From positions 3,073,501-3,137,500 of the forward strand of contig NZ_CP132542.1 of the NCBI RefSeq assembly GCF_030845175.1: a DNA stretch of 64,000 nt, given 5' to 3'. The first letter of the stretch is position 1; every line of letters starts with the position of its first letter. Below, in pieces: positions 1-8,452 of this stretch. Under the pieces are notes generated by a model. The model ran no database searches, was not told the origin of the DNA, and saw nothing but the letters and a program-made list of their open reading frames with translations. Made by a program: the position numbers and the translations under genes. This stretch comes from Coralliovum pocilloporae. Lineage in GTDB: Bacteria; Pseudomonadota; Alphaproteobacteria; Rhizobiales; Cohaesibacteraceae.

Positions 1-756
1 CCGGTTTATGCGGGTTTTGCCGCCGGGTCCGGCATTACACCGATCCTGTCGATGATCAAGACCGCGCTGGCCAGTCATGCAGAAAGCCGATTTTTCCTCT
101 TCTATGGCAACCGCACGGCTCAGAGCATTCTGTTCAAGAGCCAGCTTGATGATCTGAAGGACAGGTTCATGGGTCGCCTGTCGGTCTATCATGTGCTGTC
201 AGGCGAGGATCAGGATCTGCCTATTCTGTCCGGCCGACTGGACAGGGAGAAGATTGCTGCGTTCCTCACTTCGGTTCTCCCGGCCTCCCGGATTGATCAT
301 GCTTTTCTCTGCGGCCCCGGCACTATGACAGAGACGGCTGCGAAGGTTCTGGCAGAGGCCGGGTTGCCTGAGGGGCGCATTCATACGGAGCTGTTTACCC
401 CGGCAGAGGGCGCAGAGCCCCAAAGAGCCGGGTCAGTATCAAAGAATAATGCTTCAAAGAGTAATGCACCGCATGAGGTTACTCGCGTTGACATGATCAT
501 GGATGGAGCGCGGCAGACCATTTCCCTCAAGCCGGGAGAGACCATTATTGATGGTGCAATCCGCGAAGGTGTTGAAGCGCCGTTTTCCTGTAAGGGCGGC
601 ATGTGTTGCACCTGTCGTGCCAGGCTGGTCGAAGGGGAGGCCGATATGGCTGTCAACTACTCGCTTGAGCCCTGGGAAGTCGAAGCAGGCTATATCCTGA
701 CCTGCCAGACCCGCCCCATCTCCGGTCATATTCTGGTGGATTATGACGATGTCTGA
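1..756 (+). CDS. paaE: Phenylacetyl-CoA epoxidase reductase subunit PaaE (5' truncated by window edge)
   Basis: The reading frame is open from base 1, so the N-terminal FAD domain lies outside the window. What remains is the NAD(P)-binding half of a ferredoxin-NADP reductase fold (GSGITP near the start, then the CGPGTM motif) followed by a C-terminal plant-type 2Fe-2S domain with the cysteine pattern FSCKGGMCCTCRARL and a final TCQTRP. In PaaE these domains carry electrons from NADPH to the PaaAC di-iron oxygenase, which epoxidises phenylacetyl-CoA. The paaG, paaI and paaK genes a few kilobases away support this role over a generic oxygenase reductase. Upstream paaABCD would be expected just left of the window. 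Confidence 0.85.
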   Translation, partial: PVYAGFAAGSGITPILSMIKTALASHAESRFFLFYGNRTAQSILFKSQLDDLKDRFMGRLSVYHVLSGEDQDLPILSGRLDREKIAAFLTSVLPASRIDHAFLCGPGTMTETAAKVLAEAGLPEGRIHTELFTPAEGAEPQRAGSVSKNNASKSNAPHEVTRVDMIMDGARQTISLKPGETIIDGAIREGVEAPFSCKGGMCCTCRARLVEGEADMAVNYSLEPWEVEAGYILTCQTRPISGHILVDYDDV

Positions 757-785
757 CGTGTGATCGGAACCTGCTGATCCACCCT

Positions 786-817
786 GGCATTTCCATGATG
801 GATTGATGCCTTTTCTT
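786..817 (+). terminator. Candidate terminator after paaE
   Basis: GGCAT pairs with ATGCC and an inner TCC pairs with GGA around a short loop, followed by TTTTCTT. It lies 30 bases after the paaE stop. The stem is imperfect, so this is a moderate call. Confidence 0.4.
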
Positions 818-870
818 GGGCAGATTTCGGGCACATACTCTCGGCGGAGGGCTGATTCCGAGAGGCAGAC

Positions 871-2862
871 ATGACAGGTCATACAGTTTGGGAAAACATC
901 TTTATTCCGTTGGCAGATGGACGCAGGCTGGCTGCGCGGGTCTGGATGCCGGATGGGGCTGAGAATAACCCGGTTCCGGCAGTTTTTGAGTATATTCCCT
1001 ACCGCAAGAGAGATGGCACAGCGCCCCGTGACGAGAGTACCTATCCGGTGTTTGCGGAGGCTGGTTTTGCCGGTGTACGGGTCGATCTCTCAGGCAATGG
1101 TGAATCGGACGGGGATTGGGATGACGAGTATTCCCCCAGAGAACTGTCGGACGGGGTTGAGGTCATCCATTGGATTGCCGCCCAGAACTGGTGTTCCGGC
1201 TCCGTTGGAATGATGGGGATTTCCTGGGGCGGGTTCAATGGTCTCCAGATTGCAGCACTTCAACCTGAGCCGCTCAAGGCCGTCATCTCCATCGGGTCTA
1301 CGGTTGATCGGTTCAATGATGACATCCATTACAAGGGTGGTGCGCATCTCTCGTCGAATTTCGGCTGGTCCAGTGTCATGCTGTCCTATGCCTCACGCGC
1401 GCCGGACCCGGAGCTGGTGGGTGATCAATGGCGGGATATGTGGCTCAACCGCCTGAAGAGCCAGCCGTTTCCGCTTGATATCTGGCTCAGGCATCAGGCC
1501 AAGGATGCCTATTGGAAACATGGTTCAATTTCCGAGGATTACAGCAGGGTTCGGGTCCCGTGTCTGGTGATCAGCGGGTGGGGAGATGGCTATATCAACG
1601 CGCCGCCTGCCTGTGCTGAGCATCTTCCGACCCACAGCAAGGCCATCAACGGCCCGTGGATTCACAAATATCCCCACTTTGCCTATCCCCATCCCCGCAT
1701 TGATTTTCACAAGGAGGCAATCCGCTGGTGGGGGCAATGGCTGCGCGGTGAGGAGAATGCCTGTGAAGATATCCCGGCCTACAGGGCCTATATCTCGGAA
1801 GATGTCGCTCCCGGTGGCTGGCGAGAGCGGGAACCGGGCCGATGGGTCGCAGAACCTGACTGGCCGCCCAAAGACCGCGCGATCAAGACGCTCTACCTGG
1901 GCAAGCATGGCCACCTGACCGAAGAAGAAGGCCCGGACGGAGAACTGCAGGTCAGGTCACCACTTGAATGCGGCATGGCCTGCGGTGAATTCTTCAGCCT
2001 GAAACCGGATGCAGACCTGCCCGGCGACCAGACCATGGACGATGCCGGTTCGCTGACCTTTGACACGGCTGTTCTGGAAGAAGGCGTTGAAATTCTCGGC
2101 AGGCCTGTGGTCAGACTCCGCCTATCGATAGATGGTCGGCGTGGCAATATTGCTGTCAGGCTTAATGATGTGCGGCCAGACGGTCAGGTCAATCGGGTCA
2201 GCCTCGGCATTCTCAACCTTGCCCACCGTCAGGGCAATGAGGCGCCTGAGCTGATGACACCGGGGGAGCTGGTCGATATTGCCATCCCGCTTGATGAATG
2301 CGGCTACCGTTTTCTGCCTGGTCACAGGATGAGGATTGCCATCTCCACCCAGTACTGGCCGTTCATATTGCCACAAAGCGAAGATCCGACGGCTACCATT
2401 GTGGTGGGCTCAGTCAGCGCACTCGATCTGCCGACACGTTCGGGCGGAGATGATTACACCATGCCAGAGCCCGACAATCCCGATCCGCTGCCGCAATACA
2501 AGAGCCATGTTTGTGCGGATGATCAACGCTGGGTCGAGCATGACCTGCAGACCGGTGTAACCCGCTATCGAGTCATGTCTGATACGGGTGAAAGCGAAAT
2601 GCCGGAGCATGGTCTCTGCACGCGGCATGTGCGGGATGAGACGTGGATTATCAATCCGAATGACCCACTCTCTGCCCGGGCCACCTCCACCTATACGTCA
2701 GCCTTCCGGCGTGGGCACTGGTCTGTGAAAACCATTGCCTATTCTACAATGCGCTGTGATGGCGAGCGGTACTACCTGTCTGCCAATGTTTCCGCTTTTG
2801 AAGGCGATGAGCTGATCCATGAACGGACCTGGGAAACCGAGATCGAAAGAGACTGGCTATAG
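871..2862 (+). CDS. CocE/NonD family hydrolase (X-Pro dipeptidyl-peptidase-like S15 esterase)
   Basis: The 663-residue protein has the alpha/beta-hydrolase nucleophile motif MGISWGG with Ser118, a candidate acid Asp239 (SGWGD) and a candidate base His265 (GPWIH), in the order and approximate spacing of cocaine esterase (S15 family). A C-terminal jelly-roll region of about 250 residues follows, as in CocE and X-Pro dipeptidyl peptidases. A purine-rich GAGAGG sits about six bases before the ATG. Family members hydrolyse esters or amides. The true substrate is unknown. The gene follows paaE on the same strand after a candidate terminator, so it may be transcribed separately. No signal peptide is visible, so I place it in the cytoplasm. 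Confidence 0.85.
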   Translation: MTGHTVWENIFIPLADGRRLAARVWMPDGAENNPVPAVFEYIPYRKRDGTAPRDESTYPVFAEAGFAGVRVDLSGNGESDGDWDDEYSPRELSDGVEVIHWIAAQNWCSGSVGMMGISWGGFNGLQIAALQPEPLKAVISIGSTVDRFNDDIHYKGGAHLSSNFGWSSVMLSYASRAPDPELVGDQWRDMWLNRLKSQPFPLDIWLRHQAKDAYWKHGSISEDYSRVRVPCLVISGWGDGYINAPPACAEHLPTHSKAINGPWIHKYPHFAYPHPRIDFHKEAIRWWGQWLRGEENACEDIPAYRAYISEDVAPGGWREREPGRWVAEPDWPPKDRAIKTLYLGKHGHLTEEEGPDGELQVRSPLECGMACGEFFSLKPDADLPGDQTMDDAGSLTFDTAVLEEGVEILGRPVVRLRLSIDGRRGNIAVRLNDVRPDGQVNRVSLGILNLAHRQGNEAPELMTPGELVDIAIPLDECGYRFLPGHRMRIAISTQYWPFILPQSEDPTATIVVGSVSALDLPTRSGGDDYTMPEPDNPDPLPQYKSHVCADDQRWVEHDLQTGVTRYRVMSDTGESEMPEHGLCTRHVRDETWIINPNDPLSARATSTYTSAFRRGHWSVKTIAYSTMRCDGERYYLSANVSAFEGDELIHERTWETEIERDWL

Positions 2863-2899
2863 GGAAACCACATCCAGGGCCTGGGCCCTAAAACCGGCT

Positions 2900-4333
2900 T
2901 CAGGCTTTGGCCTCTTGACTGGAGCACCGTACCTCGCGTTCGACTGCCTCTACGGCCAGACGGATATCATCTGATGTGGTGCGGTGGTTGACGAGTGCGG
3001 CGCGCAGGCAGTTTTCGCCGTTGATCCGGGTGGTGGAAAAGACCACCTCACCGGACAGCTGAAGTCTGGCGGCGATGGCGCTGGCATCGCCTTTTATGGG
3101 CCGGATACAGCAGACATTCGAAACAACAGGGCAGGCGAGTTCCAGAACGTCTGAGGCCGTGGCGAGTTCACCCATCAGCCTTGCCTGTCTGCAATTGTCT
3201 GTCACATAGGCCCCGAGTGCGTCTGTGCCATAGCCCTGCAGGGTTGCCCAGACCTTCAGTGCCTTGAATCCTCTCGACAGTTCCAGCCCGTAGTCACAGA
3301 ACCAGAGATCCCCGCCACCCAGGCCACTGTTCTGAGATTCCAGATAGGAGGGGCGGGAAAGGAAGGTGTCCCGGTGAAGTTGGCTGTCTGAAATCAGGCA
3401 GGCCCCGCAATCATAGGGAACCGACATCCATTTGTGAAAATCGCAGGCAATCGACTGTACACGGCCTATCCCGGCACAGAGGTCAGACCATGGAGCCTCT
3501 GCCAGCAGTGCCCAGAAGCCGAAGGCGCCATCCACATGCAGCCAGATATCTTCTGCCTCACAGAGGTCGGCCAGGTCTGCAATCGGGTCGAAATTGCCCG
3601 TATTGACGGAGCCGGCCGTGGCAATGACGGCGAGCGGTGCTATCCCCGCTGCACGGTCCGCAGCAATCCGGGCCTGAAGCGCGTCGAGGTCCATTTGCCC
3701 TTTGCCAGTCAGGGGAATGGTGCGGAGTGCGTCAGATCCATAACCCAGAACTTCCAGCGCTTTCTCAAAGCAGGAATGTGCTCCGGCTGCTGCATAAAGG
3801 CTGATGTCAGGGAAGGCTTTTACGCCCTTGGTGCGGATGTCCGGCCCGAAAAGTCTGTATCGAGCTGCTGACAAGGCCAGAATGGTGGCATGTGATGTGC
3901 CGGAGGTCAGAATGCCAAAGGCTGTTTCCGGCAATCCGGCCAGACCGCAAAGCCAGTTGATGACAGACCGTTCCACTTCTGTTGCGCCATGGTCCCGGCC
4001 ACCGCAATTGCTGTTCATGGTGGCCGCCACAAGTTCTGCAGCCACACCCAGCGGTGAGCCACCACCCTGGACCCAGCCGAAAAACCGGGGATGAGTGTTG
4101 CCTGTGGCATAGGGCATAATGTCCTGGCTGATCCGGTCAAACAGTCTGTCCGGGCTCTCCGGCTCGATCATGGGAGGCAGGGAAACCTGATCACCCATAT
4201 TGTCCGGTTTGGGGTGCCAGGGCAGGTCCCGGGCTGAGGACAGACGGTCAAGGCATGTCTCAAGGAGATCATGCATGCTCTTGCGATAGTCGTCCCAGTT
4301 GGCTGGGTCGAGCCGGTTGCCTTCTTTGGTCAT
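2900..4333 (-). CDS. Pyridoxal-phosphate-dependent aromatic-L-amino-acid decarboxylase-like protein
   Basis: This is a group II PLP decarboxylase. The PLP-binding lysine lies in the motif ACDFHKWMSVPYDCG, and the aspartate that contacts the pyridine nitrogen lies in HVDGAFG. The length of about 477 residues is typical. I prefer the ATG at 4333 (MTKEGNRLDP); the frame extends upstream only to a TTG at 4372. Family members decarboxylate tryptophan, tyrosine, phenylalanine or DOPA. The gene lies between paaE and the paaGIK operon. An aromatic amine such as phenylethylamine could be oxidised to phenylacetate and feed the paa pathway, but that link is inference. Its 3' end faces the CocE-like gene, with a short AGGGCC/GGCCCT palindrome between them. 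Confidence 0.8.
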   Translation of the reverse strand: MTKEGNRLDPANWDDYRKSMHDLLETCLDRLSSARDLPWHPKPDNMGDQVSLPPMIEPESPDRLFDRISQDIMPYATGNTHPRFFGWVQGGGSPLGVAAELVAATMNSNCGGRDHGATEVERSVINWLCGLAGLPETAFGILTSGTSHATILALSAARYRLFGPDIRTKGVKAFPDISLYAAAGAHSCFEKALEVLGYGSDALRTIPLTGKGQMDLDALQARIAADRAAGIAPLAVIATAGSVNTGNFDPIADLADLCEAEDIWLHVDGAFGFWALLAEAPWSDLCAGIGRVQSIACDFHKWMSVPYDCGACLISDSQLHRDTFLSRPSYLESQNSGLGGGDLWFCDYGLELSRGFKALKVWATLQGYGTDALGAYVTDNCRQARLMGELATASDVLELACPVVSNVCCIRPIKGDASAIAARLQLSGEVVFSTTRINGENCLRAALVNHRTTSDDIRLAVEAVEREVRCSSQEAKA

Positions 4334-4460
4334 GACAGGAGCCTGATTGCGAGTCTTGCGTCGGGGCGACAAGACGGCGTTCGACGGGGGAAGTCAATGC
4401 CGTATGCACAGCTTTCTATTTTCAAAACCGGGGATTAGGCCCAGCAGAAAGAAGTGGTCT

Positions 4461-5069
4461 TCAGATGTTGCGGGCACCGTCAGCAATCAGCCGCATGACC
4501 ATCTCGGCATAATCCTCGCGGCTGAGGTCACCACCGTCCTGAAACCACAGATAATGCCAGTTGAGCATGCCAAAGAGCGACATGGTCACAGGCTTCAGCT
4601 TGGGACTGTCTTTCAGGGAAGGGTGAACAGCACTGATGCTCTCCGCAAACAGTTTGACCAGCTTGCGCTCCATGGCCCTCAGCTCCGATTGTTGATGGTC
4701 CGGCAGGCTGGAGAGATGGTTGATCTGGACCTTGTGTTGGGCATCCGCATCCCGATAGGCCTCAAGCAAAGCTGAAATCAGTGCTTTCAACCGGTCTTCC
4801 GGAGTGGCCGCCCCTGCTTCACTCTTTTCCGTTTCACTGGCGGCTGTTGTCACCCGGATCAGATGTTCCAGATGAGAGCGGACAATGTCATAGAGCAGCG
4901 CATCCTTGGCGCTGTAATAATGATAGAGCAGGGCCTTTGACACGCCACAGGCCTCCGCAATCCTGCTCATCGATGCCCGGTCAAAACCATGTATGGCGAA
5001 TAGTCTGGCCGACTGATCAAGAATGGCCTGGCGTTTGTCATCATAATCATCAGCGCGGGCTCGGGCCAC
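4461..5069 (-). CDS. TetR/AcrR family regulator, probably of the paa operon
   Basis: The N-terminal 50 residues form a classic TetR helix-turn-helix (MSRIAEACGVSKALLYHYYSAKDALLYDIV), here cited only for position: roughly residues 33-62. The remaining 140 residues are the variable helical ligand domain. It starts with GTG five bases after the paaK stop, with AAAGGA upstream, and is the last gene of paaG-paaI-paaK-tetR. TetR-type PaaR proteins repress phenylacetate genes and are released by phenylacetyl-CoA. The perfect palindrome at 7681-7696 is its likely operator. Assignment to paa control rests on position, not on a family-specific residue. Confidence 0.85.
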   Translation of the reverse strand: MARARADDYDDKRQAILDQSARLFAIHGFDRASMSRIAEACGVSKALLYHYYSAKDALLYDIVRSHLEHLIRVTTAASETEKSEAGAATPEDRLKALISALLEAYRDADAQHKVQINHLSSLPDHQQSELRAMERKLVKLFAESISAVHPSLKDSPKLKPVTMSLFGMLNWHYLWFQDGGDLSREDYAEMVMRLIADGARNI

Positions 5070-5073
5070 GTGG

Positions 5074-6384
5074 TCAGTCCTTTGATCTCAGATCAACAAT
5101 GCGTCTGGCTTTGCCGAGGGAACGTTCAACACTTCCCGGTTCATCAACCACAATCCGCGCTCCGATGCCGATATTGTTTCTGATATGCTGTCCCAGTTCA
5201 TGACCGAGATGGGAACGGGCATCGGCATCGCTATGGTCCATACGTGATTCCACATAAACCGTCATCACGTCGAGACGATCCTCACGGCTGAGCTCTATCT
5301 GGTAGTGAGGGGCAAGTCCGTCACAGCGGAGGAGTTGTTCCTCAATCTGGCTTGGAAAGACATTGACGCCCCGAATGATCATCATATCGTCCGAACGACC
5401 CGTGACTTTTTCCATCCGCCGCATGGAGCGGGCTGTGCCAGGAAGAAGGCGGGTGAGATCCCGTGTCCGATACCGGATAATCGGCAGACCTTCCTTGGTC
5501 AGGGTGGTGAAGACAAGTTCTCCTTCCTCACCGTCTGCAACGGGCTGACCGGACACGGGGTCGATAATCTCCGGGTAGAAATGATCCTCCCAGATATGCA
5601 ACCCGTCCTTGGTCTCCACACATTCATTGGCAACACCGGGGCCCATGATTTCCGACAGGCCGTAAATGTCGACTGCGTGCATGTCGAAGGCCTGTTCGAT
5701 TTCCTGCCGCATGGAATTGGTCCACGGTTCCGCGCCGAAAATACCGGCTTTCAGAGAAGTTTCGCGCGGGTCCAGCCCTTCCTTTCGGAACTCATCCAGA
5801 ATGGAGAGCATGTAGGACGGGGTGACCATGATGATATCCGGTTTGAAATCCCGGATCAGCATCACCTGGCGCTCTGTCATGCCACCGGAAATCGGCACGA
5901 TTGTGCAGCCCAGTCGTTCCGCGCCGTAATGGGCTCCAAGTCCGCCGGTAAACAGGCCATAGCCATAGGCGATGTGAACGATCATGCCGGGTCGACCACC
6001 GGAAGCGCGGATGGATCGTGCCACCAGATCAGCCCAGTTGGAAATGTCCTGCTCTGTATATCCCACAACCGTCGGCTTGCCGGTTGTTCCGGATGACGCG
6101 TGCACACGAAGGATTTTCTCTCTGGGAACGGCGAACATGCCGAACGGATAATTGTCTCTGAGATCAGCCTTGGTGGTGAATGGGAAGCGTCGGAGATCCT
6201 CAAGGCTTTTCAGATCATCGGGATGAACACCGGCCTCATCAAAGGAAGAGCGATAGAAGGGCACATTCTCATAGGCATGGCGCAGGGACCACGCCATACG
6301 CTCGAGCTGCAGCGCTGAAATGGCGTCACGGGATGCTGTCTCGATCGGGTCGAGATCACCTGGTTTCGGGCTGAGATCCAGCAT
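5074..6384 (-). CDS. paaK: Phenylacetate-CoA ligase PaaK
   Basis: The 436-residue AMP-forming ligase has the phosphate-binding loop SSGTTGKPTVVGY, an acyl-adenylate motif YGLSE and the C-terminal FPSQIEE region typical of PaaK. The length matches bacterial PaaK (about 430-440). It activates phenylacetate to phenylacetyl-CoA, the first committed step of the pathway, in the cytosol. Its ATG directly abuts the paaI stop codon and its own stop is four bases before the tetR start, so the genes are surely co-transcribed and probably translationally coupled. Confidence 0.95.
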   Translation of the reverse strand: MLDLSPKPGDLDPIETASRDAISALQLERMAWSLRHAYENVPFYRSSFDEAGVHPDDLKSLEDLRRFPFTTKADLRDNYPFGMFAVPREKILRVHASSGTTGKPTVVGYTEQDISNWADLVARSIRASGGRPGMIVHIAYGYGLFTGGLGAHYGAERLGCTIVPISGGMTERQVMLIRDFKPDIIMVTPSYMLSILDEFRKEGLDPRETSLKAGIFGAEPWTNSMRQEIEQAFDMHAVDIYGLSEIMGPGVANECVETKDGLHIWEDHFYPEIIDPVSGQPVADGEEGELVFTTLTKEGLPIIRYRTRDLTRLLPGTARSMRRMEKVTGRSDDMMIIRGVNVFPSQIEEQLLRCDGLAPHYQIELSREDRLDVMTVYVESRMDHSDADARSHLGHELGQHIRNNIGIGARIVVDEPGSVERSLGKARRIVDLRSKD

Positions 6385-6852
6385 TCAACAGTCCTCCTCT
6401 GTGGCCTCTGATGCGACGTCCTCCGGCGGCAGCAGTGTGCCTTTCACTGTGCGGCAATGGCCGCGAAACTCGGCAATGGTCATGTCCTTCTCCGTCCGGA
6501 CTACAATGTCGTAGATGCCGGACCGTCCTTGTCTCTGGCGTTCTGTTGCCTCTGCCACAAGCCGGTCTCCCAGATAGGCCGGGGTCAGAAAAGTAACGCT
6601 GCAATGCTGGGCCACCGTCCGCTGATTGTAACTGTTGCAGGCAAAGGCAAAGGCTGAATCGGCCAGCGTGAAGATGACACCACCATGGCAGGTGCCGTGA
6701 CCATTGACCATAACGTCTGTCACCAGCATGGAAACGCAGGCCTTGCCGGGTGAGACCGCATCCAGCTGCATGCCCATGGACTGGCTGGCCTGATCCGTTT
6801 GCCAGAGCGCGGCCGCACAGGCTTTTGCCAGCTCGTCTGCTGTCTGGGCCAT
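6385..6852 (-). CDS. paaI: Hydroxyphenylacetyl-CoA thioesterase PaaI
   Basis: This is a 155-residue hotdog-fold thioesterase with the characteristic NGHGTCHGGVIFTLADSAF block, in which the Asp is the catalytic residue of PaaI. In the phenylacetate pathway it hydrolyses dead-end or stalled CoA thioesters and so protects the CoA pool. It is the second gene of the reverse-strand operon, one base after paaG and directly abutting paaK. A short acidic tail (ASEATEED) follows the fold. Confidence 0.92.
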   Translation of the reverse strand: MAQTADELAKACAAALWQTDQASQSMGMQLDAVSPGKACVSMLVTDVMVNGHGTCHGGVIFTLADSAFAFACNSYNQRTVAQHCSVTFLTPAYLGDRLVAEATERQRQGRSGIYDIVVRTEKDMTIAEFRGHCRTVKGTLLPPEDVASEATEEDC

Positions 6853-7650
6853 CTAGCGTCTCCCTGTGAACTTGGGTGGACGTTTGGCCATGAAAGCCCG
6901 GACACCTTCCGCATAGTCCGGAGAGCGTCCCGCTTCGCCCTGCAGGCGGCATTCAAGTTCGAGCTGGTCGTCCAGCGAATTGGTTTCCGCAGCGTCGAGA
7001 GCCTGTTTGATGAAACTGTATCCCAGTGTCGGGCCTTCTGCGAGACGGGCCACCATTGTCAGGGCTGTGTCCATCAGCACGTCATCATCCACGGCTTTCC
7101 AGATCATGCCCCAGTCCTCGGCCTGTTCCGCTGAAACTGGCTCAGCCAGAAGCGCCAGGGCCCGCGCACGCGGCATGCCCACAAGACGCGGCAGAAGCCA
7201 GGTGCCACCTGAATCCGGCACAAGGCCGATCTTTGAGAAGGCTTGAATGAACTTGGCTGAGCGGCCCGCGAGAACAATATCGCACCCGAGTGCCAGATTG
7301 GCACCGGCACCAGCTGCAACGCCATTCACCGCGCAGACTATGGGGAAGGGCAGAGAGCGAAGTTTTCGCACCAGTGGATTATAACGGGTTTCAATGCTCT
7401 CGGAGAGGTCCGGCGGGCCATCTGATGCATCCGGCGAGACGCGATCTCCGAGGTCCTGCCCGGCACAGAACCCGCGACCGGCTCCTGTCAGGACAATTGC
7501 CCGGCATGCATCATCATTTTCTGCTGTCACAAGCGCAGCCATCAGCTCGGCATGCATTGCATCATTGAAGGAATTCAGTTTGTCCGGTCGGTTGAGCGTC
7601 AGGAGATGGAACCCATCCCGTCTGTCCACAAGCACCGTCTGTTCTGCCAT
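6853..7650 (-). CDS. paaG: 1,2-epoxyphenylacetyl-CoA isomerase PaaG (enoyl-CoA hydratase family)
   Basis: The 265-residue crotonase-fold protein shows GRGFCAGQDLGDR and NGVAAGAGANLALGCDIV, the two oxyanion-hole segments. It also has GLVPDSGGTWLLPRLVG, whose Asp corresponds to the acid/base aspartate of PaaG. The combination GQDLGDR plus PDSGGTW is distinctive for PaaG over other enoyl-CoA hydratases. It isomerises the ring epoxide to the oxepin form that PaaZ opens. It is the first gene of the operon, and its start lies about 30 bases from the palindromic operator. Confidence 0.9.
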   Translation of the reverse strand: MAEQTVLVDRRDGFHLLTLNRPDKLNSFNDAMHAELMAALVTAENDDACRAIVLTGAGRGFCAGQDLGDRVSPDASDGPPDLSESIETRYNPLVRKLRSLPFPIVCAVNGVAAGAGANLALGCDIVLAGRSAKFIQAFSKIGLVPDSGGTWLLPRLVGMPRARALALLAEPVSAEQAEDWGMIWKAVDDDVLMDTALTMVARLAEGPTLGYSFIKQALDAAETNSLDDQLELECRLQGEAGRSPDYAEGVRAFMAKRPPKFTGRR

Positions 7651-7680
7651 GACAATCCTCCCGCCGGGCTCCTTGATTTG

Positions 7681-7708
7681 CTGACCGCCCGGTCAGTGAA
7701 TTGTTCAC
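7681..7708 (-). promoter_or_regulatory. Palindromic operator upstream of paaG
   Basis: CTGACCGCCCGGTCAG at 7681-7696 is a perfect inverted repeat (7-base arms, 2-base centre) of the kind bound by TetR proteins. A second perfect palindrome, GTGAATTGTTCAC at 7696-7708, shares one base with it. Both lie just upstream of the paaG start on the reverse strand, where a repressor would block the paaGIK-tetR promoter. Binding by the operon's own TetR protein is inference. Confidence 0.7.
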
Positions 7709-7748
7709 GGAAGAAGAATGCCTGTCAACGCCAGAGCCGTTAGACGCG

Positions 7749-7840
7749 AAAGCACCAGACGTTTAACTTGAATTTGCAGTGGTGCTTTAAGAGTTTGTCT
7801 CTGCGCGAGCTTTTGTCTGAAAAGTCTATCAACTTTTCAG
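7749..7840. repeat. Intergenic double-hairpin repeat
   Basis: Two perfect 9-base inverted repeats follow each other: AAAGCACCA (7749-7757) with TGGTGCTTT (7780-7788), and CTGAAAAGT (7817-7825) with ACTTTTCAG (7832-7840). The layout resembles the short interspersed palindromic repeats common between genes in alphaproteobacteria. No reading frame is supported here. Whether it recurs in the genome cannot be judged from one window. Confidence 0.5.
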
Positions 7841-7885
7841 AAGCACGCTGTAAAGCTGCGGAAAAGATACCAGAGAGAAGGAGAG

Positions 7886-8157
7886 ATTAGGGTCAAGGCT
7901 CATTGCTCACGTCCATTCTGCGATAGTCATTTTTTCGTCCAGCGCGGCGGAGGTCCGCAGGAAACCTTCCGGTTTTCAAGGATCTCCAACAAAGCCGGGC
8001 GCTAAAATGGCCCCGCCCTTCGGGTTCATCAGGGAAGCTCTGCCTGACCACAAACAACAGCTTGAATAGGGTCCAACTGTCCGGCGCTCTTGTTCCTGCC
8101 CATTCTGTACTTCCCTGATGAACAGAATGGGCATGAGCAATGAGTCTTGACCCTAGT
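7886..8157. mobile_element. MITE-like element with 35-bp terminal inverted repeats
   Basis: Bases 7886-7920 and the reverse complement of 8123-8157 match at 31 of 35 positions, including AGGGTCAAG and CTCATTGCTCA. A nested perfect inverted repeat occurs inside (8024-8037 with 8110-8123, GTTCATCAGGGAAG). The 272-bp element has no convincing reading frame, so it would depend on a transposase from elsewhere. Its right end overlaps the stop codon of the nrtS-like gene. I see no clear target-site duplication. A structured RNA is an alternative reading. Confidence 0.55.
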
Positions 8158-8371
8158 CTTTGTCTTTCAATGCTGACCAGGCGCCGTAGGATGACACGCA
8201 GAAGGGCACCAGATAGGTGAGGACCAGTTTCAGCAGGTCAGGGTCACCCGTCACGAAGATACGGTCACCCTGGTTGATGAGGTTGAGCAGGGTACCAACA
8301 ATCACGGCCACCTTGATGGACCGGTTTAAAATGGGCGGACGGAAGACGCGGGACAGAGTCGTATCCGGCAT
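8153..8371 (-). CDS. NrtS-like nitrate/nitrite transporter family small membrane protein
   Basis: The 72-residue protein has two hydrophobic helices (IKVAVIVGTLLNLINQGD and LKLVLTYLVPFCVSSYGAW) joined by a short loop. The NLINQGD and LTYLVPFxVSxYGAxSA signatures match the NrtS family of two-helix nitrate/nitrite transporters. It lies downstream of the malonyl-CoA decarboxylase gene on the same strand, 81 bases away. The last codons and the TAG stop fall in the terminal inverted repeat of the neighbouring MITE-like element, so the C-terminus (KDKD) may have been set by that insertion. Confidence 0.75.
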   Translation of the reverse strand: MPDTTLSRVFRPPILNRSIKVAVIVGTLLNLINQGDRIFVTGDPDLLKLVLTYLVPFCVSSYGAWSALKDKD

Positions 8372-8452
8372 TCAGGCTCTCATTTGGTACGAAGCGATAG
8401 ATCCCTCACACCATATTCGCCCACCAAAGGCAAGTATTTCAGGCCACTTGCG

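Noticed and set aside
2876-2889. AGGGCCTGGGCCCT palindrome between convergent genes as a terminator
   Set aside because: The stem is short and no T-run follows on either strand.
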